This document shows, in pieces, positions 57,667-64,000 of a stretch of 64,000 nt of DNA; positions within the stretch are counted from its first letter, which is position 1, and each line of letters begins with the position of its first letter. Origin of the DNA: Phytomonospora sp040655735 (GTDB lineage: Bacteria; Actinomycetota; Actinomycetes; Mycobacteriales; Micromonosporaceae); NCBI RefSeq assembly GCF_040655735.1, contig NZ_JBFAKK010000009.1, positions 186,001-250,000 of the forward strand, given 5' to 3'. The notes beneath the pieces are model-generated. The model saw only the letters and a list, made by a program, of their open reading frames with translations, did not search any database and was not told the origin of the DNA. The position numbers were made by a program, and so were the translations under genes.

Positions 57667-58161
57667 GTGGACCCGCTGACCGAGGCACAGATCCGCCGCT
57701 CGATGACCAACTGCTCGCGCGGGGAGGCCGACAAGCTGACCCTGCCGGGCAAGCTCGACGAGGTCGCGTGGGACCGCGTCGACTTCCTGGGCTGGCGCGA
57801 CCCGAAGGCACCGCTGCGGTCCTACATCGTGACGTGGCGCGACGGTGAGCCGGTCGGGATGGCGCTGCGGGTCGCCGACTCACCGAAGGCGCGGCGGGTC
57901 TCGGCGATGTGCGGGTTGTGCCGCTCGACCCGGCAGGGCGGGTCGGTGTCGCTGTTCACCGCGCGGCGGGCGAAGACCGACAGCCGCGACTGGAACTCCG
58001 TGGGGACCTACATCTGCAACGACCTCGGCTGCTCGCGCAACGCGCGGCTGGAGAAGGCGACCGCCGACACGCAGCTCGACGGGACACTGACGGTCGGCGA
58101 GCGCGTGGCGGGTGTGCGGACACGGCTGGACCGCTTCTTCGACGAGGTTCTGCACGGCTGA
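57667..58161 (+). CDS. FBP-type (fusidic acid resistance-like) zinc-binding protein
   Basis: This 164-aa protein contains a four-Cys treble-clef-like site CGLCRS ... CNDLGCSRN (about residues 80-125) and VGTYICNDLGCSRNARLEK, as in the C-terminal domain of EF-G-binding (FusB/FBP) proteins. In those, zinc-finger residues contact EF-G on the ribosome and aid release from fusidic acid. Many actinobacterial homologues have unknown roles. The GTG at 57667 is chosen for AAGGAG 6 bp upstream; an ATG-like start at 57586 would add 27 unrelated residues. Confidence 0.75.
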   Translation: MDPLTEAQIRRSMTNCSRGEADKLTLPGKLDEVAWDRVDFLGWRDPKAPLRSYIVTWRDGEPVGMALRVADSPKARRVSAMCGLCRSTRQGGSVSLFTARRAKTDSRDWNSVGTYICNDLGCSRNARLEKATADTQLDGTLTVGERVAGVRTRLDRFFDEVLHG

Positions 58162-58239
58162 GCGCCCGGGGGTTGCGCGGCTCACGCCCGCGGACATATC
58201 GTTGCCGGAGTCAAGGATTTCATTGACGGAGGCAGAGAA

Positions 58240-59157
58240 ATGTCCGAGCTCACTCCCCAGATCGCCGCCGTGCGGTCCTTCAACCGCTTCTACACCAAGG
58301 TCATCGGCACGCTCGGCGAGAGCCTTCTCGACAGCGGTCACACCCTCACCGAGGCGCGCGTCCTCTTCGAGCTCGCGCAGCGCGAGACCATGCCCGTGGT
58401 CGCCCTGCGCAAGGAGCTCGACCTCGACGCCGGCTACCTCAGCCGGATCCTCCACCGCTTCGACGCCGACGGGCTGGTCACCCGCGACCGCTCGCCCCAC
58501 GACGCCCGGCAGCAGATCCTCACGCTGACCCCCGAGGGCCGCAAGACCCAGGCCGCCCTCGACGGCCGCACCGACGACCAGGTCGCCGAACTGCTCGAAT
58601 CCCTGACGCCCTCCGACCGCGAGCGGCTCGTGCGCTCGCTGACCACCGCCCGCGACATCCTCGACGGCCCGACCCCACGACAGGTCACCGTCCGGACCGC
58701 CCGCACCGGCGACTACGGCTGGATCGCCTACCGCCACGGTGTCCTCTACAACGGTGAGCACGGCTTCGACGAGACCTTCGAGGGCGTCTGCGCGCGGATC
58801 GTCGCCGACTTCGCCTCCGCCGGCGGCCACGACCCCGACCGCGAGCGCACCTGGATCGCCGAGGTCGACGGCGACCGCGCCGGCAGCGTCATGTGCCTGG
58901 CCGAGGACGCCGAGACCGCCCGGTTGCGCGTGCTGCTCGTCGAGCCGTGGGCGCGGGGAACGGGGATCGGCTTCCGCCTGGTCGACGAGTGCGTCGACTT
59001 CGCCAGGCGCGTCGGGTACCGCCGCATGGTGCTGTCGACGAACGGCGACCTGCACGCCGCCCGGCGCATCTACGAGCGCGCGGGATTCGCTCGCGTCGAC
59101 AAGGTCGGCGGGCACGGGCACTCCGTGGTGGACCAGCACTGGGAGAAGCTGCTGTGA
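58240..59157 (+). CDS. MarR-GNAT fusion: regulator with N-acetyltransferase domain
   Basis: This 305-aa protein joins a MarR winged helix (about 1-145: FYTKVIGTLGESLLDSGHTLTEARVLFELAQRETMPVVALRKELDLDAGYLSRILHRFDADGLVTRDRSPHDARQQILTLT) to a GNAT domain (about 155-305: VRTARTGDYGWIAYRHGVLY, VLLVEPWARGTGIGFRLVDECVDFAR, RIYERAGFARVDKVGG). The A/G loop RGTGIG binds acetyl-CoA. A MarR head with a GNAT tail is a known fusion in bacteria. The acetyl substrate and DNA target are unknown. Confidence 0.9.
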   Translation: MSELTPQIAAVRSFNRFYTKVIGTLGESLLDSGHTLTEARVLFELAQRETMPVVALRKELDLDAGYLSRILHRFDADGLVTRDRSPHDARQQILTLTPEGRKTQAALDGRTDDQVAELLESLTPSDRERLVRSLTTARDILDGPTPRQVTVRTARTGDYGWIAYRHGVLYNGEHGFDETFEGVCARIVADFASAGGHDPDRERTWIAEVDGDRAGSVMCLAEDAETARLRVLLVEPWARGTGIGFRLVDECVDFARRVGYRRMVLSTNGDLHAARRIYERAGFARVDKVGGHGHSVVDQHWEKLL

Positions 59158-59159
59158 GA

Positions 59160-59193
59160 GCGCGCGGCCACGGCTCTCACCGTGGCCGCGCGC
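59160..59193. terminator. Bidirectional hairpin terminator between MarR-GNAT and GGDEF-EAL genes
   Basis: A perfect 14-bp stem (59160-59173 with 59180-59193) with the loop CTCTCA lies within 5 bp of the ends of both convergent genes. Confidence 0.85.
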
Positions 59194-59197
59194 ACGC

Positions 59198-61285
59198 TCA
59201 GGATCCCGCGGCCGGCCCCAGGGGCTCGGCGGCCCGCACCGGAGGAAGCAGGAGGTTCGGCGGACGGTAGCGGTGCAGCCAGCCGGACAGCTGGTCGGCG
59301 GGCATCGGCCGGGCGTGGAACCAGCCCTGCGCGATGTCGCAGCCGAGCACGGCCAGCGCGCGCCAGGTGGTCTCGTCCTCGACCCCTTCGGCCACGACCC
59401 GCAGGCCCAGCGAGCCCGCCAGATCGATGATGGAGCGGACGATGGCCGCGTCGTCACCGCTCTCGTTGTCCATACCGAGCACGAAGGACCGGTCGATCTT
59501 CACCTCCGACACCGGCAGCCTGCGCAGGTGCTGAAGCGAGGAGAAACCAGTGCCGAAGTCGTCGAGGCTCAAGGCCACACCGAGCGCTTCGAGGCCCTTC
59601 AGCGTGGTCAGCACCCGGCGCGGGTCGGCCATCAGGGCGCTCTCGGTTATCTCCAGCTGGAGCTGCGAGGGCGCGACGTCGTTGGCGACCAGGCGCCTGG
59701 TGAGCCCTTCCACGAAGGTCGGGTTCTGGAGGTCGCGGACGCTGACGTTGACCGAGGCCCGAAGGTCGAGGCCCTCCTTCGACCAGGTCGCCAGCTGCTG
59801 GATGGCGTTGTCGAGGACGCGGAAGGTCAGCAGGCGCATCACCGCGCTGTGCTCGGCGAGGCTGATCAGCTCCTCCGGGTCGACCTTGCCCTGCTTGGGA
59901 TGCCGGTAGCGCAGCAGCGCCTCGACGCCCAGGACCTCACCCGTCAGGATCGACACCTGCGGCTGCCAGTACAGCTCGATGCCGGGCAGCGCGTCGTCCT
60001 CCAGCGTCCGGCGCAGATCCCCGAGGAGACTGAGGCGCTCGGGGGTGTTCTGGTCGGACTCCGGCGCGTAGACGTTCACCGGGTCGCCCCGGCGCTTGGC
60101 CTCGTACATCGCCACGTCGGCGTGCTGCATGAGGGCCTCGAAGTCGGTGCCGTGCTCGGGGCACCTGGCCACGCCGATCGCGCCGGCCACGTCGATGGTG
60201 ATCTCACCGATCTGGACCGGCTCGTTGAGCGCCGCCCCGAGACGTTCGGCGACCTGCACCGGGTCGGCCGCGGCGCCGGTGACGACGATGGCGAACTCGT
60301 CCCCGCCGAGGCGGGCGAGGTGCTCGCCCTCGCGGATGTTGGCCGACAGGCGCCTGCCGACCTCGATCAGCAACTGGTCGCCGATCGCGTGCCCCATGGC
60401 GTCGTTGACGGCCTTGAAGCGGTCGAGGTCGCACACGAGCAGCGCGACGCCTCCCCCGCGCTCCCGGTACCAGGCGATCTCCGCGTCGACCCAGCGCTGG
60501 AGGGCGGTGCGGTTGGGCAGCCCCGTCAGCGGGTCGGTCCGCGACAGGTCCTCCATGTCGTTGGACAGGCGGGCGTTCTTGTAGACCCCGTACAGCGGCA
60601 GTGCGATCAGCGGCGTCAGCCACACGTTGTGCATCGCGGCGGTCAGCAGCACCGGCCCGAGCGCGAGCAGCGCGCCGTCGCCGAGCGTGTCGTTGCCGAG
60701 GTTGCCCAGGAAGCCCTTCCAGAAAGGTCTGCCGAAGCGCAGGAACACCGCGAGGCTGACCATCGTGTGGTTGACCAGCAGCCACGCGACGGCGCTGCCG
60801 ACGACGGCCACCAGGGTCTGCACCTCGGCGGGCAGCGGAACGTTCGGCGCGACCATCTCGGTGCCGTTGATGGCGATCAGTACGAGCCACGCCGCGCTCA
60901 GCGACAGGGTGTACTGGGCGGCGTTGAACCCGGCGCGCCAGACGGTGTACCGGCAGCGCCAAGAGGACACGGCGGTGGCCAGGATCTGCACAACGATCGC
61001 CGGGCCGAGGCCCCATCCGAACAGGATGGCGTAGCTGAAACAGGTGGACATGACCACGATCGCCGACTGCCGCGGCCCCGGCGGGGACAGCGGAAGCGCG
61101 TCGACCACGACCGCGAGAACGGCCAGGGCCCAGAAGGCGGCCGGTGCGACCGCCAGTACGTCCCCGATCGAAGGCGCGGTCAACGTCAAGATCACCGCAC
61201 TGACCGCCATCACCAGACCGACGTACCCGAAGAAGATCCCGGCGCGGTTCGGTGGGGCGGTATTGCGGAAGTTCATCGACGTCAT
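59198..61285 (-). CDS. Membrane GGDEF-EAL cyclic-di-GMP protein (second copy)
   Basis: This 695-aa protein has about seven N-terminal TM helices (about 15-230), then GGDEF (RTDPLTGLPNRTALQRW at about 255, LGGDEFAIVV at about 330) and EAL (VEALLRYRHPKQGKVDPEELISLAE at about 440, DDFGTGFSSL, KIDRSFV, AEGVED). The position of the I-site (REGE) lacks the final Asp, so the feedback site may be lost, unlike the protein at 32874. There is no PAS domain. ATG 61285 follows GGGAGGGG. From memory, Streptomyces also has a GGDEF gene between ligA and gatC. Confidence 0.92.
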   Translation of the reverse strand: MTSMNFRNTAPPNRAGIFFGYVGLVMAVSAVILTLTAPSIGDVLAVAPAAFWALAVLAVVVDALPLSPPGPRQSAIVVMSTCFSYAILFGWGLGPAIVVQILATAVSSWRCRYTVWRAGFNAAQYTLSLSAAWLVLIAINGTEMVAPNVPLPAEVQTLVAVVGSAVAWLLVNHTMVSLAVFLRFGRPFWKGFLGNLGNDTLGDGALLALGPVLLTAAMHNVWLTPLIALPLYGVYKNARLSNDMEDLSRTDPLTGLPNRTALQRWVDAEIAWYRERGGGVALLVCDLDRFKAVNDAMGHAIGDQLLIEVGRRLSANIREGEHLARLGGDEFAIVVTGAAADPVQVAERLGAALNEPVQIGEITIDVAGAIGVARCPEHGTDFEALMQHADVAMYEAKRRGDPVNVYAPESDQNTPERLSLLGDLRRTLEDDALPGIELYWQPQVSILTGEVLGVEALLRYRHPKQGKVDPEELISLAEHSAVMRLLTFRVLDNAIQQLATWSKEGLDLRASVNVSVRDLQNPTFVEGLTRRLVANDVAPSQLQLEITESALMADPRRVLTTLKGLEALGVALSLDDFGTGFSSLQHLRRLPVSEVKIDRSFVLGMDNESGDDAAIVRSIIDLAGSLGLRVVAEGVEDETTWRALAVLGCDIAQGWFHARPMPADQLSGWLHRYRPPNLLLPPVRAAEPLGPAAGS

Positions 61286-61381
61286 AAGCCCCTCCCAGAC
61301 GTCGAAGCCGGCAACTGACACGCGTCAGCCAGGATTGCGTCTCCTAGTCCTACCGCGATTCCCCCCATTGAGCAACGACGA

Positions 61382-63544
61382 TCATTGCGCCTGGTGACGC
61401 GCGAGTTGCGCGGCGGCCTCGGGACCGGAGGTCAGGAGAGCCGCGAAACCGGCCTCGTCGAGAACCGGGACACCGAGCTTGAGCGCCTTGTCGTATTTCG
61501 AACCGGGTGACTCGCCGACGACCACGAAGCTGGTCTTCTTCGACACCGACCCGGACATCTTCCCGCCCGCCGCCTGCACCAACTCCGTCGCACCGTCCCT
61601 TGAGTACTGTTCGAGGGTACCGGTCAGCACGACGGTCACACCCTCCAGCGAAGGGCCGTCGGTCTCCACCCGTTCGTCTTCCATGCGCACACCGGCCGCT
61701 CGCCACTTCTCCACGATCTCGCGGTGCCAGCCGACGATGAACCACGCCGCAAGGGATTCCGCGATCCGCGGCCCCACTCCGTCGACGGCGGCGAGCTCTT
61801 CGACGGAGGCGTTCATGATGGTGTCGAGCGAACCCAACTCGCGTGCGAGTTCGCGCGCGGCGGCCGGTCCGACGTGCCTGATCGACAGCGCCACGATGAC
61901 GCGGGCGAGCGGGACGCTCTTGACCTCTTCGAGGTTGGCGAGGAACTTGCGGCCGTTGGCGCTGAGGTGGCCGTCCTTGGTGACGAACAGCGGGCAGCCG
62001 AGCAGCTTCTCCTCGTCGAGCGCGAACAGGTCGCCCTCGTTGCCCACCACGCCGGAGTCGAACAGGGCGCCGGCCGACTTCTCGCCGAGCACCTCGATGT
62101 CGAAGGCGCGGCGGGCGCCGACGGCGAGGATGCGCTCCTTGACCTGCCCGGGGCAGTACTCGGCGTTCGGGCAGCGCTGGTCGACGTCGTCGGCCTTCTC
62201 GCGGTGCAGCGCGGTGCCGCAGGACGGGCAGGTCGAGGGCATCACGAAGGCGCGCTCGTCGCCGGTGCGGGCCTCGGTGACCGGGCCGACGATCTCGGGG
62301 ATGACGTCGCCGGCCTTGCGGACGACCACGCGGTCTCCGATGAGGACGCCCTTGCGCTCGACCTCGTCGGCGTTGTGGAGCGTGGCGTAGGTGACGACCG
62401 ATCCGGCGACCTTCACCGGCTCCAGGACCGCGTAGGGCGTCACGCGGCCAGTGCGGCCGACGTTGGTGCGGATGTCGAGGAGCGGCGTGGTGACCTCCTC
62501 GGGCGGGAACTTCCACGCGATGGCCCAGCGGGGGGCCTTGCTGGTCGAGCCGAGGCGGCGCTGGATGGCGACCTGGTCGACCTTGACGACGACGCCGTCG
62601 ATCTCGTGGACGAGCCGGTTGCGCTTCTTGGCGTACTCGGCGATGTAGGCGCGCACGCCATCGATGTCCGGGACGACCTTGAAGTACTCGCTGGTGGGCA
62701 GGCCCCAGGCCGTCAGCGCCGCGTAGGACTCCGACTGCGCGGTGGGCGTGAAGCCGCGCGCGGCGCCGATGCCGTAGACGGTCATCCGCAGGGCCCGCTT
62801 GGCCGTCACCCGCGGGTCCTTCTGCCGGAGGCTGCCCGAGGCGGTGTTGCGCGGGTTGGCGTAGGGCGGCTTGCCGTCGGCGACCAGGGCGGCGTTGAGG
62901 TCGGCGAACTCCGCGACCGGGAAGTACACCTCGCCGCGGACCTCGATGAACTCCGGGACCGGGAACTCCTCGGTGCCGGTGAGCACGTCGGGGATGTTGG
63001 CGATGGTGCGCACGTTGGCGGTGACGTCCTCGCCGACGGTCCCGGTGCCCCGGGTCGCGCCGCGAACCAGGCGGCCGTTCTCGTAGGTCAGGTTGAGCGC
63101 GAGGCCGTCGATCTTGAGTTCGCAGAGGAGGTCGACGCGCGGGACCTGCTGGTGGATCCGCTCCGCCCAGGCGCTCAGTTCCTCGTCGTTCATCGCGTTG
63201 TCGAGGCTGAGCATGCGCTCGGCGTGTGTGACGGAGGCGAAGTCGGTGGTGAAGCCGCCGACCTTCTGGCTGGGCGAGTCCGGCGTGACCAGTTCGGGGT
63301 GCGCCTCCTCGATGGCGATGAGCTCGCGCATGAGGGCGTCGAACTCCGCGTCGGAGATGATCGAGGCGTCGCGCACGTAATACAGGTACCGATGCTCGTC
63401 GATCTCGGCGGCGAGGGCCGCGTGCCGGGCGCGCGCGGCGTCGAGATCCTGCGGAACCGGGGTGTCCGAGGCCGCCGCCGACTGATCCGGGGTGGAGGTC
63501 GCGTCACTGTTCACGCCGAACATCATCGCAGGAACTTCCGACAT
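61382..63544 (-). CDS. ligA: NAD+-dependent DNA ligase (LigA)
   Basis: This 720-aa enzyme seals nicks during replication and repair. It has an N-terminal adenylation domain with the Ia region HRYLYYVRDASIISDAEFDALM and the active-site lysine in ELKIDG (about residue 140). An OB fold follows. The zinc finger is CPSCGTAL ... CPNAEYCPGQ (about 435-460). After the HhH repeats comes a C-terminal BRCT domain (GVTVVLTGTLEQYSRDGATELVQAAGGKMSGSVSKKTSFVVVGESPGSKYDKA). An unusual N-terminal extension of about 30 residues precedes the core; starts at M1, M7 or M8 are possible. Confidence 0.96.
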   Translation of the reverse strand: MSEVPAMMFGVNSDATSTPDQSAAASDTPVPQDLDAARARHAALAAEIDEHRYLYYVRDASIISDAEFDALMRELIAIEEAHPELVTPDSPSQKVGGFTTDFASVTHAERMLSLDNAMNDEELSAWAERIHQQVPRVDLLCELKIDGLALNLTYENGRLVRGATRGTGTVGEDVTANVRTIANIPDVLTGTEEFPVPEFIEVRGEVYFPVAEFADLNAALVADGKPPYANPRNTASGSLRQKDPRVTAKRALRMTVYGIGAARGFTPTAQSESYAALTAWGLPTSEYFKVVPDIDGVRAYIAEYAKKRNRLVHEIDGVVVKVDQVAIQRRLGSTSKAPRWAIAWKFPPEEVTTPLLDIRTNVGRTGRVTPYAVLEPVKVAGSVVTYATLHNADEVERKGVLIGDRVVVRKAGDVIPEIVGPVTEARTGDERAFVMPSTCPSCGTALHREKADDVDQRCPNAEYCPGQVKERILAVGARRAFDIEVLGEKSAGALFDSGVVGNEGDLFALDEEKLLGCPLFVTKDGHLSANGRKFLANLEEVKSVPLARVIVALSIRHVGPAAARELARELGSLDTIMNASVEELAAVDGVGPRIAESLAAWFIVGWHREIVEKWRAAGVRMEDERVETDGPSLEGVTVVLTGTLEQYSRDGATELVQAAGGKMSGSVSKKTSFVVVGESPGSKYDKALKLGVPVLDEAGFAALLTSGPEAAAQLARHQAQ

Positions 63545-63650
63545 TTTGGTGTGCCCGGGGTCTCGATCCCGTCGTGACCGTCACCCCTCGCCCGTAGTGT
63601 CGGCGACTCCAGAGGCGAAGGTCACGCCCGCGGAGAGCGGATCCTTACTG

Positions 63651-63663
63651 CGTACAGTGTACG
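63651..63663. promoter_or_regulatory. Palindrome upstream of the UvrA-like gene
   Basis: CGTAC-AGT-GTACG lies about 43 bp upstream of the GTG start. It is a short but perfect inverted repeat in the divergent gap with ligA, where an operator for a resistance-type regulator or a damage-response site could sit. Confidence 0.45.
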
Positions 63664-63705
63664 ATCAATGCCGCACTCCACGCAGGACCCAGCGAGAGGA
63701 CCCCA

Positions 63706-64000
63706 GTGACCGCCACGCACGACCTCCCTTCGGGGCACGCCGGCGCCGACATCCGCATCACCGGCGCGCGGGAGCACAACCTCAAGGACGTCTCCCTCAC
63801 GATCCCGAACAACCGGATCACCGTGTTCACCGGCGTGTCCGGCTCGGGCAAGTCCTCCATCGTCTTCGACACGATCGCCGTCGAGGCGTCCCGGCAGCTC
63901 TACGGCACCTTCAGCTGGTTCATCCGCAACCAGCTGCCCAAGTACGAACGCCCCAACGCCGACGCCATCGAGAACCTGACCACGCCGATCATCGTCGACC
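63706..64000 (+). CDS. UvrA-like excinuclease/resistance ATPase, N-terminal part (cut by window edge)
   Basis: About 98 residues are visible: IRITGAREHNLKDVSLTIPNNRITVFTGVSGSGKSSIVFDTIAVEASRQLYGTFSWFIRNQL. The Walker A GVSGSGKSS and the opening 'GAREHNLKDV' are the UvrA signature. The residues following FDT (IAVEASRQLYGTFSWFIRN) fit the class of UvrA paralogues linked to drug resistance (DrrC-like) rather than UvrA proper, which has a different insertion at this place. GTG start with GAGAGGA upstream. The rest lies beyond the window. Confidence 0.8.
   Translation, partial: MTATHDLPSGHAGADIRITGAREHNLKDVSLTIPNNRITVFTGVSGSGKSSIVFDTIAVEASRQLYGTFSWFIRNQLPKYERPNADAIENLTTPIIVD

Noticed and set aside
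1..64000. tRNA or rRNA genes
   Set aside because: No cloverleaf with T-arm GTTC-like consensus or conserved rRNA sequence was noticed by eye; a covariance scan was not possible.

Overview
The window is 64 kb of very GC-rich chromosome with the codon bias and gene content of an actinobacterium. Typical traits are GTG and TTG starts, many TetR/MarR regulators, an AfsR/SARP regulator, a RecQ helicase fused to a phosphoribosyltransferase-like domain, and NAD-dependent LigA. The backbone order ilvE, leuB, serA, ilvC-ilvN-ilvB, ilvD, gatB, gatA-gatC, ligA resembles, from memory, the ligA/gat/ilv/leuB region of Streptomyces. The species cannot be fixed from sequence alone. No rRNA, tRNA, CRISPR array or intact insertion sequence was recognised.

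Layout. 1-5 kb: end of a PrsW-like membrane protease, a membrane-anchored protein, ilvE, leuB, a lipoprotein, a YrdB-like membrane protein and an S1-domain protein. 5.35-7.8 kb: a 2.4-kb stretch without a credible gene, holding about 14 degenerate copies of a roughly 100-bp repeat and then short C-rich tandem repeats. 7.8-25.4 kb: recQ, serA and accessory genes (SDR, cytochrome P450, two TetR regulators with visible operators, an MFS exporter, an FtsX-like permease with no ATPase partner, a two-component system, an M15-like cell-wall hydrolase). 25.4-29.1 kb: the ilvB-ilvN-ilvC operon, preceded by a leader peptide ending Leu-Val-Leu-Ile-stop and an attenuator-type terminator. 29.3-40.5 kb: the AfsR-like regulator, a GGDEF-EAL protein, ilvD, an amino-acid permease and four small Cys-rich peptide genes. 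40.7-48.7 kb: MoaD-like plus BNR-repeat protein, dehydrogenases, a membrane metallophosphoesterase, VOC, GNAT and Nudix proteins. 48.7-64 kb: gatB, a MarR/ABC exporter pair, a hydrolase overlapping a NADAR-domain gene, gatA-gatC, an FBP-type protein, a MarR-GNAT fusion, a second GGDEF-EAL protein, ligA and the start of a UvrA-like ATPase.

The most unusual content is a dispersed family of five peptide genes (24008, 29334, 35753, 36165, 40287) encoding 55-69 aa. They share an N-terminal segment (M-K-x3-K-[LI]-x-D-[KR]... then a short Ala-rich stretch) followed by a divergent C-terminal half with 6 or 8 cysteines. Each gene stands alone with its own hairpin terminator. Two adjacent copies also share a conserved upstream hairpin, and one follows the AfsR-like regulator. 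No modifying enzyme or dedicated exporter adjoins them. They look like a precursor-peptide or small disulfide-rich protein family; I do not recognise a described family.
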